The notes below the pieces were generated by a model that was given only the letters and a program-made list of their open reading frames with translations, made no database searches and had not been told where the DNA came from. A program made the position numbers and the translations under genes. Shown here one piece after another: positions 8,499 to 17,010 of a stretch of DNA of 64,000 nucleotides. The stretch is from positions 1-64,000 of the forward strand of contig NZ_JAHWGT010000021.1 in the NCBI RefSeq assembly GCF_020873895.1. The letters run 5' to 3'. The stretch comes from Streptomyces sp. DH12. GTDB taxonomy: Bacteria; Actinomycetota; Actinomycetes; Streptomycetales; Streptomycetaceae. Position 1 is the stretch's first letter. Each line of letters begins with the position of its first letter.

Positions 8499-9168
8499 GG
8501 CCGGTGGCGGGCGGTGCCGTCCGGGCGGCGCCCGGGGCGCGCGGGCCGGTCGGCGCGGGCCGGTCGGTACGGGCGGGGGCTGGCGCGCGCTCGCCGGCGC
8601 GGTCCTGCTGGCGGCGGTGACCGCCGGGTGCGGGATCCGGACGACGTCGGTGCCGGTCGACGCCGGTGGGGCGCCCTCGCGGGTGCCGTGCAGCCTGTCG
8701 GAGGCGGCGGCGGGGTCGCGGCCGCCGGACGGCGGGACGACCGCCCGGGTGTACCTGGTCTGCGCGTCGGGCCTGGAGGCCGTGGACCGCACCCTGCCGA
8801 CCGGGGGCTCGGCGACCGGCGGGGCGGGAGCGGTGGCCGTCGCCCAGGCCCTCCTCGAGGCGATGCGCGAGCGTCCCTCGCAGAGCGAGCGGCAGGCGGG
8901 CTTCACCACGTACGTCGAGGAGCCGCTGACCGTGTCGGCCGGCCGGGAGGGCGACCCGCCGGGGGCGCTGCGGCTCAGCCGGCAGCCCGAGGACCTGCCG
9001 CCCGCGGCGCTGGCGCAGATCGTGTGCACGTACGCCGGTACCGACGCGACGTCGGTGGGCGGCACCGTGGTGCTGGGCGGGCCGGGGAAGTACCCGGTGC
9101 GGCGGTACGTGTGCAACGAGGGCGTGAAGGAGCGGCCGGAGTCCGCCGTGCCGACGCACAGCCCCTGA
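8485..9168 (+). CDS. predicted lipoprotein of the afsQ cluster
   Basis: The 227-residue product has an Arg-rich N terminus, a hydrophobic stretch and the lipobox VTAGC near residue 49, so it is probably exported and anchored in the membrane. The remainder contains three further cysteines and no family motif I recognise; the FTTYVEEPLTVSA region suggests a small folded domain. It overlaps the end of afsQ2 by 14 bases and has GAGGGGG before the ATG. A lipoprotein gene also follows afsQ2 in S. coelicolor, which makes a sensory accessory role for AfsQ2 plausible but unproven. The N-terminal region before the hydrophobic core is long for a lipoprotein. Confidence 0.75.
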   Translation: MRVPEAGGGRCRPGGARGARAGRRGPVGTGGGWRALAGAVLLAAVTAGCGIRTTSVPVDAGGAPSRVPCSLSEAAAGSRPPDGGTTARVYLVCASGLEAVDRTLPTGGSATGGAGAVAVAQALLEAMRERPSQSERQAGFTTYVEEPLTVSAGREGDPPGALRLSRQPEDLPPAALAQIVCTYAGTDATSVGGTVVLGGPGKYPVRRYVCNEGVKERPESAVPTHSP

Positions 9169-9269
9169 GCCGGGCCCCGCTCCTGCCGCGGAGGGCGTCC
9201 GGCGCGGACGCGGTGGGGGCGGGGGCGGTGCGGCTCCGGCGGGGGCGGGCGTGGCGGACGCGCGGTCGG

Positions 9270-9336
9270 TGGGGGCGGTGTCGCGCCGGGGGGGGCGGTG
9301 TCGTGTCGGGGGGGGGCGGTGTCGTGTCGGGGGGGT
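9270..9336. repeat. G-rich short tandem repeat
   Basis: About three copies of an 18-21-base unit made of a G run followed by CGGTGTCG(C/T)G(C/T)CG lie between the lipoprotein gene and the VanZ gene. The runs of seven or eight G are candidates for quadruplex formation and for sequencing length errors. Confidence 0.7.
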
Positions 9337-9396
9337 CCCGCGCGCCGGTGGGGCGGGTACGGAACCGATCCCGCCGGTCCCCGCGTCTTGGGGGGC

Positions 9397-10143
9397 GTGC
9401 AGCGTCAAGGTTCGGGCGGCAGTGCCGCCCTCCGCTACCGCGTGGCGGGGCTCGTCCTCCTCTTCGTCCATCTGGTGTTCGTGGGGTGGCTGACGCTGCG
9501 GCCGCTGGACGTCACGTGGGTGACGGCCGCCAATCTCGAGCCGCTGGCCGGGATCAGGGCCGATCTGGCGCTGGGCCCGGTGGAGGCGGCGCGGCGGCTC
9601 GGCGAGTCGCTGCTGCTCCTGGCACCGCTGGGGGTGCTGCTGCCGCTGGCGGACGCGCGCCTCGACGTGGGGCCGTGGGCGTCCCTGGCGCGGACGGTGT
9701 CGGCGGGCGCCCTGCTGTCCCTGGGGATCGAGCTGCTGCAGACGGCCGTGCCGGGGCGGGTGGTGGACGTCGACGCGGTGCTCCTCAACGCCGCCGGGGT
9801 CGCGCTGGCGCACCTGGCGGTCGTGCCCGCCTGGCGGGCGAGGCTGCGGCGCAGGCTGTACGCGCCCGGCGGCGGGGGCCCGGGCGGTCCGGGGGGCGGG
9901 ACGCGGGCCGGGGCGCCGCGGGTCGGGACGCGGGCCGGGGCCCGGGTCGGAGCCGGCACCGGGCGCGCGGGGGACGCGGGTCGGGTCGCGGTCGGTGCGG
10001 GCGCCGGGAGCCGGGCGGTCGCGGCCGGTGCGGGGGGCTGGTCCTCCGCCGGGAGGAGCCGCCGGCACGGCGGGCCCCTGCGCCGGGAGGACGGCCCCCA
10101 GGGGGCGACCCCGAGGATTCCCAGGGTCGGGATCGCCCCGTAG
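9397..10143 (+). CDS. VanZ family membrane protein
   Basis: The N-terminal 150 residues carry three or four membrane segments with VanZ-like features: LRPLDVTW after the first helix, the NLEPLAGI segment, and GIELLQTAVPGRVVDVDAVLLNAAG near the end of the domain. VanZ proteins are linked to teicoplanin resistance or envelope functions in other bacteria; nothing here suggests resistance. The last 90 or so residues are a Gly/Ala/Arg-rich low-complexity tail (repeats of TRAGA-like units) of doubtful function. The GTG at 9397 is the first start that leaves a short N terminus; an upstream open frame runs through repeats and is unlikely to be coding. Confidence 0.75.
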   Translation: MQRQGSGGSAALRYRVAGLVLLFVHLVFVGWLTLRPLDVTWVTAANLEPLAGIRADLALGPVEAARRLGESLLLLAPLGVLLPLADARLDVGPWASLARTVSAGALLSLGIELLQTAVPGRVVDVDAVLLNAAGVALAHLAVVPAWRARLRRRLYAPGGGGPGGPGGGTRAGAPRVGTRAGARVGAGTGRAGDAGRVAVGAGAGSRAVAAGAGGWSSAGRSRRHGGPLRREDGPQGATPRIPRVGIAP

Positions 10144-10233
10144 CCTGACGTTTTGTCCCGCGGACGGGGGCAGGCTGGAGTCATCGGGAGCCGACGAGAG
10201 GCTTCCGCGACACAGCTCACGAAGGAGCCCACC

Positions 10234-10434
10234 ATGGCCGCACTGACCCGCCCCCGTGACGGACGCGTGATCGGCGGAGTGTGCGCGGCGCTGGCACGGC
10301 GCTTCGGCACCTCCGCGACGACGATGCGCGTGATCTTCCTGGTGTCCTGTCTGCTCCCGGGCCCGCAGTTCCTGCTGTACCTGGCGCTGTGGATGCTGCT
10401 GCCGGTGGAGCGGGCCGCGAAGCCGGCCTGGTAG
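10234..10434 (+). CDS. small PspC domain membrane protein
   Basis: This 66-residue protein is a minimal PspC domain: the basic segment RPRDGRVIGGVCAALARRFG, then one long hydrophobic helix (about residues 28-55) ending LWMLLPVE. PspC proteins are membrane partners in envelope stress responses in enterobacteria; in actinobacteria small stand-alone copies are common and poorly studied. A good ribosome site, GAAGGAG, precedes the ATG. It is followed by a strong bidirectional hairpin shared with the convergent secreted-protein gene. Confidence 0.85.
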   Translation: MAALTRPRDGRVIGGVCAALARRFGTSATTMRVIFLVSCLLPGPQFLLYLALWMLLPVERAAKPAW

Positions 10435-10463
10435 CCCCGGCGGGCCGGGACGCCCCCGCGTAC

Positions 10464-10503
10464 GGCGGTGGGCGCGCACCCCCTCGGGTGCGCGCCCACC
10501 GCC
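10464..10503. terminator. bidirectional terminator
   Basis: A perfect 17-base stem (10464-10480 with 10487-10503) encloses the six-base loop CCCTCG. It lies between the convergent PspC and small secreted protein genes, 29 bases after one stop and 18 after the other. Confidence 0.85.
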
Positions 10504-10521
10504 TCGTCGTGCGTCGCGGGC

Positions 10522-10845
10522 TCAGAGGCCGCCGGCCCCCGGGAGGGCGCCGCCGACCGGGAGGCCGCCGAGCAGCCCGATCACCGGGTCGGCCGGGGTG
10601 TCGACCGGGATGGGGGGCGCGGCGCTGATGACGGTGTCCAGGGCGCCCTGCGTGACGGCGGCGGTCTCCCCCGCGCCGCCGGGCAGCTGCGAGACCGTCT
10701 CGGCGACGGGGACCGCAGAGGTGACGGTCCGCAGGACCGGGGCGGTGGGGACGGAGGTGAGCGCGGAGGCGCTGCCGGCGGCGGAAGCGGCGAAGGCGGC
10801 GCCGAGGGCGGCGACACCGAGGGTCTTGGCAGCGGACTGCTTCAT
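10522..10845 (-). CDS. small secreted protein, paralogue of the 3984-4319 product
   Basis: The 107-residue product starts MKQSAAKTLGVAALG with a clear signal peptide ending near SASALT. It then has a Val/Thr/Ala-rich central part and a Gly/Leu/Pro-rich C terminus (GLLGGLPVGGALPG). AAGGACG lies before the ATG at the right distance. It resembles the protein encoded at 3984-4319 in size and layout. No catalytic motif and no cysteine are present. Such proteins may be surface-associated; I cannot give a function. Confidence 0.75.
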   Translation of the reverse strand: MKQSAAKTLGVAALGAAFAASAAGSASALTSVPTAPVLRTVTSAVPVAETVSQLPGGAGETAAVTQGALDTVISAAPPIPVDTPADPVIGLLGGLPVGGALPGAGGL

Positions 10846-10984
10846 CGGTTTTCGTCCTTGGGGTGGTTCGGGGGGGTGGGAGCGGCTCTGCAACGTAGCC
10901 ACGGCCGCCGGGCCCCGCAAACACCGCGCGGTGGGCCGTTCGGCGGCGCCCGTACCGCCCGCTCCGGCGCGGACCGGCGCGGCG

Positions 10985-12139
10985 TCAGGCGTCCCGGCCG
11001 GGAGAGTCGCTGGTGGCGCCGGTCGCCCCGAACAGCCAAGCGGATCTGAGCGCGGCGTAGCCCGGCTTGATCACATCGTTGATCATTGCCAGTCGTTCAT
11101 CGAAAGGGATGAACGCCGACTTCATGGCGTTGACCGTGAACCACTGCACGTCGTCGAGCGTGTAGCCGAACGCCTCGGTCAGGTGCGCGAACTCGCGGCT
11201 CAGCGTGGTGCCCGACATCAGCCGGTTGTCGGTGTTGACCGTGGCCCGGAAGTGCAGGCGGCGCAGCAGGCCGATGGGGTGCTCCGCGTACGACGCCGCC
11301 GCGCCGGTCTGGAGGTTGGAGGTGGGGCACATCTCCAGGGGGACGCGCTTGTCCCGCACGTACGCGGCGAGGCGGCCCAGCGAGACGGTGCCGTCGTCGG
11401 CGACCTCGATGTCGTCGATGATGCGCACGCCGTGGCCGAGGCGGTCCGCGCCGCACCACTGGAGGGCCTGCCAGATGGAGGGCAGGCCGAACGCCTCGCC
11501 GGCGTGGATGGTGAAGTGGTTGTTCTCGCGCTTCAGGTACTCGAAGGCGTCGAGGTGCCGGGTGGGCGGGAAGCCCGCCTCCGCGCCGGCGATGTCGAAG
11601 CCGACGACGCCGGAGTCCCGGTGGGCGTTGGCCAGTTCGGCGATCTCCAGGGAGCGCGCCGCGTGCCGCATCGCGGTGAGGAGGGCGCCGACGCGGATGC
11701 GGTGGCCGTTCGCGCGGGCGCGGCGCTCCCCCTCGCGGAAGCCCTCGTTGACGGCGGCGACGACCTCGTCCAGGGTGAGGCCGGCGTCCAGGTGCTGCTC
11801 GGGCGCGTAGCGCACCTCGGCGTAGACGACGCCGTCCTCGGCGAGGTCCTCGGCGCACTCGGCGGCGACGCGGACGAGGGCGTCGCGGGTCTGCATGACG
11901 GCGCAGGTGTGCGCGAACGTCTCCAGGTACCGCTCCAGCGAACCGGAGTCGGCGGCCTCGCGGAACCAGGTGCCGAGCCGCCCGGGGTCGGTCTCCGGCA
12001 GCCCGGCGTAGCCGCTGTCGCGGGCCAGGTCGACGACCGTGCCGGGCCGCAGGCCCCCGTCGAGGTGGTCGTGGAGGAGGACCTTCGGCGCGCGGCGGAG
12101 CTGGTCCACGGTCGGGGTGGTGAGGCTCTGGCTCGTCAT
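10985..12139 (-). CDS. add: adenosine deaminase
   Basis: This enzyme converts adenosine and deoxyadenosine to inosine and deoxyinosine in purine salvage. The 384-residue protein has the zinc-binding HDHLDGG (about residue 23), the catalytic IHAGEAFG (about 220), LGHGVRI (about 244) and NTDNRLMSG (about 299). These are the signature elements of the adenosine deaminase family. The ATG at 12139 lacks a ribosome site, but TACAGT ends six bases before it, which suggests a leaderless message. The shared palindrome lies immediately upstream of that -10 element, as at deoC. Confidence 0.95.
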   Translation of the reverse strand: MTSQSLTTPTVDQLRRAPKVLLHDHLDGGLRPGTVVDLARDSGYAGLPETDPGRLGTWFREAADSGSLERYLETFAHTCAVMQTRDALVRVAAECAEDLAEDGVVYAEVRYAPEQHLDAGLTLDEVVAAVNEGFREGERRARANGHRIRVGALLTAMRHAARSLEIAELANAHRDSGVVGFDIAGAEAGFPPTRHLDAFEYLKRENNHFTIHAGEAFGLPSIWQALQWCGADRLGHGVRIIDDIEVADDGTVSLGRLAAYVRDKRVPLEMCPTSNLQTGAAASYAEHPIGLLRRLHFRATVNTDNRLMSGTTLSREFAHLTEAFGYTLDDVQWFTVNAMKSAFIPFDERLAMINDVIKPGYAALRSAWLFGATGATSDSPGRDA

Positions 12140-12145
12140 CCCGGC

Positions 12146-12151
12146 ACTGTA
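12146..12151 (-). promoter_or_regulatory. candidate add -10 element
   Basis: Read on the minus strand, TACAGT is followed by GCCGGG and then the add ATG. Transcription would begin at the A of the start codon. The palindrome at 12156-12167 would lie in the promoter spacer. Confidence 0.5.
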
Positions 12152-12155
12152 GTCC

Positions 12156-12167
12156 CTACGCGCGTAG
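12156..12167. promoter_or_regulatory. CTACGCGCGTAG operator-like palindrome, add
   Basis: This is an exact copy of the 12-base palindrome found before deoC, 16 bases upstream of the add start codon and directly behind its candidate -10 element. A bound regulator would block RNA polymerase. Confidence 0.75.
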
Positions 12168-12350
12168 AAGGAACCGTGACGGCGCGGACCGGCCGCGGGG
12201 CCTGACGGGGGCGGCGGGCCCGAGGGGCGGAAGGCGGGTCGCGGGCGGGGCGGGAGCGGGTGGGCGCACGCTTCCCGGAGGGGCAGCCGATACGGAACGG
12301 TGACCGCGTGTACGGGTGGCGTACACCTCCTCTTCTGAGACTGTTCTGCC

Positions 12351-13124
12351 ATGGCACACCACGCACTCGTAGGCCCGGGCACCACCCGGGAAGCGCGCCT
12401 CGGGCGGGCGGTCGGGGGTTCGGCGACGGTGGCGGTCGGCGGGGTGGTGCTGCTGCTGCCCGACGGCTGCCCCGAGTCGGACCGCCGGGCCTCGCCGCTG
12501 CACCGCGCCGCGCTGGCGCCGCTGGCCCGCCGGCTCGTGCGAGCGGGCCGCGACGACGGGTTGGCCGTGCACGTGGTGCGGTACGGATGCCGCGGCTGGA
12601 ACGGCTCCGACGAGCGGCTCGCCGTCGACGCGCGGTGGGCGGTCGCCGAGGTGGTGCGCCGCCACGGCGACGTGCCCGTCTGCCTCGTCGGCCACGGGAT
12701 GGGCGGCCGCGCGGCGCTGCGGGCGGCGGGGTCGGCGGCCGTGGCCGCCGTGCTGGCGCTCGCGCCGTGGCTGCCGGAGGAGGACGTGGCCGCCGAGCCG
12801 GAGCCGGTCAGGCAGTTGGTGGGCCGTCAGGTGATGGTCGTCCACGGGACGAACGACGCGGTGGCGCACCCGGACCACTCGTACCGGCTGGCGGTGCGGG
12901 CGAAGAAGGCGAACCGGGCGACGTGCCGGTTCGAGGTCCACTCCGACGGGCACGCGCTGCGCCAGCACCACGGCGAGATCCTGGCCCTGGCCGAGGACTT
13001 CGTCCTGGGCTCGCTCTTCGGGCGGCCCTACTCGCGCCCGGTGGTGGACGCCTTCGCCGCCCCGCCCCCGCTGGGCCTGCGCATGCCGCTGGCGGCGGGC
13101 TTCGGCCGGTCCCTGCGGCACTGA
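12351..13124 (+). CDS. alpha/beta hydrolase-fold protein without nucleophile serine
   Basis: The 257-residue protein has an alpha/beta hydrolase layout: the [12 protein letters not shown] strand and loop, the elbow region [18 protein letters not shown], an acid-bearing [12 protein letters not shown] and a late SDGHALR with the usual histidine. The elbow reads GHGMGG where active enzymes have GHSMGG, so the nucleophile position is glycine. It therefore may not hydrolyse anything, or may use another residue. It stands alone, divergent from add with 211 bases between the start codons. The frame is intact and codon use is normal, so it is not simply decaying. Confidence 0.75.
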   Translation: MAHHALVGPGTTREARLGRAVGGSATVAVGGVVLLLPDGCPESDRRASPLHRAALAPLARRLVRAGRDDGLAVHVVRYGCRGWNGSDERLAVDARWAVAEVVRRHGDVPVCLVGHGMGGRAALRAAGSAAVAAVLALAPWLPEEDVAAEPEPVRQLVGRQVMVVHGTNDAVAHPDHSYRLAVRAKKANRATCRFEVHSDGHALRQHHGEILALAEDFVLGSLFGRPYSRPVVDAFAAPPPLGLRMPLAAGFGRSLRH

Positions 13125-13138
13125 ACGCCCCGGCGGGC

Positions 13139-13265
13139 GGCGCCTCCGCGGGCCGGCGGTGGCCGGCGCCTCCGTGGGCCGGTCGGGCGGCGCCTCCGTG
13201 GGGGGCAGGGGGGGGCGTCCGCGGGCCGGGGGGGCGTCCGTGGGGCCGGGTGGACTTCCGTGGCG
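13139..13265. repeat. G+C-rich direct repeats
   Basis: Three or so copies of GGCGCCTCCG(C/T)GGG, spaced 25-30 bases apart, are followed by G runs with GGCGTCCG(C/T)GGG. They fill the gap between the convergent hydrolase-like gene and the small hydrophilic gene. Confidence 0.6.
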
Positions 13266-13270
13266 GTGGG

Positions 13271-13630
13271 TCAGTCCCGGTCGGTCCTGCGGCGCGGGTC
13301 GGGCTCGCCGCCCGCGATGGTGTCGGCGTACTCGGCCGGGTCGAGGGTCCCCTCCCGGTCGGGTGAGATGCCGGGGCTGCCGCCGGGCTGTCCGCCGCCG
13401 GTGGTGCCGTAGCCGCCCGGCACGCCGGGGACGCTGTCGGCGTCCGCGCGCTCCCGGTCGATGTGGCGGGTGGCGCGGACCCCGGCACGGCGCTCGGGGT
13501 ACGGGTAGCTGAACGGCTGCGACGCCGCCCGCTCCTCCTCGGCCCTGCGGGCCGCCTCCGCGGCCTCGGCCTGGCGGTCGGCGCGCTGGTCGGCGGCGTG
13601 CTCGGGGCGGTTCTCGTCCTTGTTCGTCAT
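13271..13630 (-). CDS. hydrophilic protein of unknown function
   Basis: This 119-residue protein begins MTNKDENRPEHAADQRADRQ and is dominated by charged residues and alanine in its first 50 residues, where a helical or coiled segment is likely (AEAAEAARRAEEERAAS). The remainder is Gly/Pro-rich with ERRAGVRATRHIDRERADADSV in the middle. It has no signal peptide, membrane segment or known motif. Codon third positions are strongly G/C, which supports it as a real gene. GGTGGG precedes the ATG. I cannot name a function. Confidence 0.6.
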   Translation of the reverse strand: MTNKDENRPEHAADQRADRQAEAAEAARRAEEERAASQPFSYPYPERRAGVRATRHIDRERADADSVPGVPGGYGTTGGGQPGGSPGISPDREGTLDPAEYADTIAGGEPDPRRRTDRD

Positions 13631-13757
13631 GCCCACCGGGTACCCGTCCCCGGCCACCCGATGCCCGTGGGCCCCTCGCGTACCGGTGGTCGGCCGAGCC
13701 CCCGCCCGCGCCCCGCCCGCCGGAGCCCCGCACGCGCCCCCCCGCTCCGTGCTCCGC

Positions 13758-14720
13758 TCAGTGCTCCGCCTCGCCGAGGAGCTTGCCGCGGCGGGACAGC
13801 AGGAAGCGCTTGAACGCCTCCACCGGCGGGGTGTCCGGGCGGCCCGCCTGCCAGGCGACGCCGATCTCGCGGGCCGCGCGCGGCGCCGTCACCGTCAGCT
13901 CGACGACCCCCGGGCGCCGTACGGCCGGTGGCGGGAGCAGCGCGACGCCGAGCCCCGCGGCGACGAGGCCCCGCAGGGTCTCCGCCTCCTCGCCCTCGAA
14001 CGCCACGCGCGGCCGGAACCCGGCCTCGGCGCACAGGTCGTCGGTGATGCGGCGCAGCCCGTAGCCCGGTTCGAGCGTCACGAACGCCTCGTCGGCCGCC
14101 TCCGCGAGGCGGACGCGCTTGCGGCCGGCCAGCCGGTGGTCGTCCGGCACGACGAGCCGCAGCCGCTGCTCGTCCAGGCGCCGGGCGACCAGGTCGGGGG
14201 CGTCCGGCACCGGGGAGGTCAGGCACAGGTCGAGCTCGCCGGCGCGCAGCCGTTCCAGCATCGCCTCGCCGTAGTTCTGCACCAGGGTGAAGCGGACCTT
14301 CGGGTGGTCGACGCGGAACGCCCGCAGCAGGCCCGGTACGGTCTCGGAGCCCATCGTGTGCAGGAAGCCGAACGCGACGCGCCCCGCGGTCGGGTCGACG
14401 TCCGCGCGCACGGCCTCCGCCGCCCGCTCCACCTCGCCGAGGGCCCGTTCCACGGAGATGAGGAACGTACGGCCCGCCGGGGTCAGGGACAGCGCCCGGC
14501 CCCGGCGCGCGAAGAGGGTCACACCGAGGTCCTCCTCCAGCCGCGCCATGGCGCGCGACAGCGTCGACTGGGGCACCCCCGTCTCCCGCGCCGCGCGCGT
14601 CACGTGCTCGTGGCGGGCGACCGCCGCGAAGTACGCCAGGCGAGGGGCGAGCAGCAGGCCCATTTCTTCTTCGTTACTGTTCAGTGACAGCCGACCCTGT
14701 GGCCTGTACTCATGCACCAT
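13758..14720 (-). CDS. LysR family transcriptional regulator
   Basis: The 320-residue protein has the N-terminal LysR helix-turn-helix (LAYFAAVARHEHVTRAARET, then PQSTLSRAMARLEEDLGVTLFARRGR) and a C-terminal effector domain with the two-lobed type 2 periplasmic binding fold. It is divergent from an MFS exporter gene, the usual layout for a LysR activator and its target. The 63-base gap holds inverted repeats. I start at the ATG at 14720; a Met at 14663 directly before the helix-turn-helix is the alternative. The inducer is unknown. Confidence 0.88.
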   Translation of the reverse strand: MVHEYRPQGRLSLNSNEEEMGLLLAPRLAYFAAVARHEHVTRAARETGVPQSTLSRAMARLEEDLGVTLFARRGRALSLTPAGRTFLISVERALGEVERAAEAVRADVDPTAGRVAFGFLHTMGSETVPGLLRAFRVDHPKVRFTLVQNYGEAMLERLRAGELDLCLTSPVPDAPDLVARRLDEQRLRLVVPDDHRLAGRKRVRLAEAADEAFVTLEPGYGLRRITDDLCAEAGFRPRVAFEGEEAETLRGLVAAGLGVALLPPPAVRRPGVVELTVTAPRAAREIGVAWQAGRPDTPPVEAFKRFLLSRRGKLLGEAEH

Positions 14721-14747
14721 GGGAACGATTAAAGCCGTTCCGTGCAT
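14712..14747. promoter_or_regulatory. divergent LysR/MFS control region with inverted repeats
   Basis: GGAACG (14722-14727) and CGTTCC (14736-14741) form an inverted repeat with eight bases between them, close to the LysR start. ATGCAC (14712-14717) and GTGCAT (14742-14747) form an outer pair. These are candidate sites for the LysR protein. Confidence 0.45.
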
Positions 14748-14783
14748 TGGACGCATGAACGGCCCCCTCCGTACGGTCGTGGC

Positions 14784-16082
14784 ATGTCTCCCGCCAGTAC
14801 CGAGGCGTCCACGGCCCCCGTGGACGCCGACACGCGCCTCTCCCCCGGACGACCCGGCCACCGCCGCATGAGCCTCGCCCTCTTCGCCGCCGGCGTCGCG
14901 ACGTTCGCCCTCCTCTACTCGACGCAGGCCCTGCTGCCCGCCGTCTCCGCCGACTTCGGGGTCTCCGCGTCGGCCGCCAGCTGGACCGTCTCCGCCGCGA
15001 CGGGCGCGCTCGCCCTGTGCGTCCTGCCGCTCAGCGCGCTGTCGGAGCGCTTCGGGCGGCGGGCGCTGATGACGGGCTCCCTCGCGGTGGCCTCGGTCGT
15101 GGGGCTGCTCGTGCCGTTCGCGCCCGGCCTGGAGTGGCTGGTCGCGCTGCGGGCCGTGCAGGGCGCGGCCCTGGCCGGGGTGCCGGCGTCGGCGATGGCG
15201 TACCTGGCGGAGGAGGTGCGGCCGAAGGCGCTGGTGGGTGCGATCGGGCTGTTCGTCGCGGGGAACAGCGTCGGCGGGATGAGCGGGCGGATCGTGACCG
15301 GTTGGGCCGCGCAGCTGTGGGGCTGGCGGGCCGGGCTCGCCGCCGTCGGCGTACTGGCGGTCGGGTGCGCGGTGGCGTACCGGCTGCTGCTGCCCCGGGC
15401 CCGCCACTTCCGGCCCGGCACGCTCGACCCGCGCGCCCTGGCCCGCACGGTGCGCACCCACCTGTCGGACCCGCTGCTGCTGCGGCTGTACGCGATCGGC
15501 GGGCTGTTCATGACCGTGTTCGGCGCGGTGTACACGGTCATCGGCTACCGGCTGGTGGAGGCGCCCTTCTCGCTGCCGCAGGGCGTCGTCGGCTCGGTGT
15601 TCCTGGTGTACCTGGTGGGCACGGCCTCCTCGGCCGCGGCCGGACGGCTCGTCGGCCGCATGGGGCGGCGCGGGGCGCTGTACCTGGCCGTCGCCACGAC
15701 GGCGGCCGGTCTGCTGCTGTCGCTGTCCGCGTCGCTGGCGGCCGTCCTCGGCGGGCTGGTGCTGATCACGGCCGGGTTCTTCGCGGGGCACGCCGTCGCC
15801 TCGTCCTCGGTGAGCCGCGCGGCGACCACCGGGCGCGCCCAGGCGTCGGCCCTGTACCAGTCGGCGTACTACCTGGGCAGCAGCCTCGGCGGCACCCTCG
15901 GCGCGGTCGCCTACCACCGGGGCGGCTGGGGCGGCACGGTGCTGCTGGGGCTGGTCGCGGTCCTCGGCGTCGTCTCCCTGACCCTGTACGGCACGCACCG
16001 GGCGCGGGTGGCGGCGCGGCGCGTCGGCCCCCGGCCGGCGCCGGAGCGGAGCGTGCTCGTCGCGGCCGGCGGGTCGCGCTGA
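14784..16082 (+). CDS. MFS transporter, exporter type
   Basis: This 432-residue protein has about twelve membrane segments and the MFS loop motif after helix 2 (SERFGRRALMTG), repeated in degenerate form as GRMGRRGALY after helix 8. The long N-terminal segment is Ser/Thr-rich and cytoplasmic. Related proteins export drugs or sugars; the substrate cannot be read from sequence. TACGGT ends six bases before the ATG, so the message may be leaderless. Control by the divergent LysR protein is likely. Confidence 0.85.
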   Translation: MSPASTEASTAPVDADTRLSPGRPGHRRMSLALFAAGVATFALLYSTQALLPAVSADFGVSASAASWTVSAATGALALCVLPLSALSERFGRRALMTGSLAVASVVGLLVPFAPGLEWLVALRAVQGAALAGVPASAMAYLAEEVRPKALVGAIGLFVAGNSVGGMSGRIVTGWAAQLWGWRAGLAAVGVLAVGCAVAYRLLLPRARHFRPGTLDPRALARTVRTHLSDPLLLRLYAIGGLFMTVFGAVYTVIGYRLVEAPFSLPQGVVGSVFLVYLVGTASSAAAGRLVGRMGRRGALYLAVATTAAGLLLSLSASLAAVLGGLVLITAGFFAGHAVASSSVSRAATTGRAQASALYQSAYYLGSSLGGTLGAVAYHRGGWGGTVLLGLVAVLGVVSLTLYGTHRARVAARRVGPRPAPERSVLVAAGGSR

Positions 16083-16214
16083 CGCGTCGCGCGGGCGGGT
16101 CCGGCCGACGGCTCGGTCACGGGAACGTATCGCGCGTGTTTTCGGTACAACCGCGAGGCGGCCACGCGCGTCCTACGGGTACGACAACCTCACCAGAGGC
16201 AAGGGGAGTGGGCC

Positions 16215-16925
16215 ATGGGGGCCAAGGGCGGGGCATGGCGGCGGCGCACCGGAGTGGTGCTCGGCGCGACCGGGCTCGTCGTACCGCTGGCGCTGACCGT
16301 GGGCGCGGGTTCCGCGCATGCGGCGACGGCGTGCACGGCGGGGACGGGGCCGTACCAGAAGCAGGTGGAGAAGTTCCTCGGCAGGACCGTCGACGGCAAG
16401 CAGTCGACGGGCGACTGCCAGGCGATCCGCTCGTTCCAGCAGACGCACGGCATCACGCCGTCCGCCGGCTACGCGGGGCAGCTGACCTGGCGGACCATGG
16501 ACACGATGCTCCAGCAGCGGGCCGCGGGGAAGACGCCGAACAAGGCGGGCAAGTGCCCGGTCAACAAGGGCCGTATCGCCTGCGTCGACCTGACCAGGCA
16601 GCTCAGCTGGGTCCAGGACGGGTCGAAGCTCGTGTACGGGCCGGTTCCGGTCCGCACCGGCCGCGACGGCGCCGAGACGCGCACCGGGGCGAAGAGGATC
16701 TACCAGCGCACGCTCAACCACTGGTCGACGATCTACAAGGTGTGGATGCCGTACTCGCAGTTCTTCGACGGCGGGCAGGCGTTCCACTCCACCACCAAGT
16801 CGATGTGGAACCCGCCGGGTTCCGGGGGCTGCGTCAACATGCGCCCGAACGACGCGAAGGCATACTGGAACCTGCTGAAGAACGGTGACGACGTGTTCGT
16901 GTACGGGCGCAAGCCCGGCACGTGA
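16215..16925 (+). CDS. secreted L,D-transpeptidase (YkuD family)
   Basis: The 236-residue product has a signal peptide ending in GSAHAA, a short peptidoglycan-binding-like region (about residues 38-100, with [13 protein letters not shown]) and a YkuD catalytic domain. In the catalytic part I see [11 protein letters not shown] and GSGGCVNM, with the nucleophile cysteine near residue 207. L,D-transpeptidases crosslink peptidoglycan stems (3-3 links) or attach proteins. The usual SHGC(V/L)N motif reads SGGCVN here, so the conserved histidine before the glycine is missing. A second, canonical enzyme is encoded at 30740-31624. The ATG follows AAGGGGAG. Confidence 0.85.
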   Translation: MGAKGGAWRRRTGVVLGATGLVVPLALTVGAGSAHAATACTAGTGPYQKQVEKFLGRTVDGKQSTGDCQAIRSFQQTHGITPSAGYAGQLTWRTMDTMLQQRAAGKTPNKAGKCPVNKGRIACVDLTRQLSWVQDGSKLVYGPVPVRTGRDGAETRTGAKRIYQRTLNHWSTIYKVWMPYSQFFDGGQAFHSTTKSMWNPPGSGGCVNMRPNDAKAYWNLLKNGDDVFVYGRKPGT

Positions 16926-17010
16926 ACGCGCGACCCGACCCCCGTTGTCAGTGCCCTCCGGTAGCTTCCGGAGGGACGGCGACGACAGCGGCGCGACAGG
17001 GGTGGACGCG

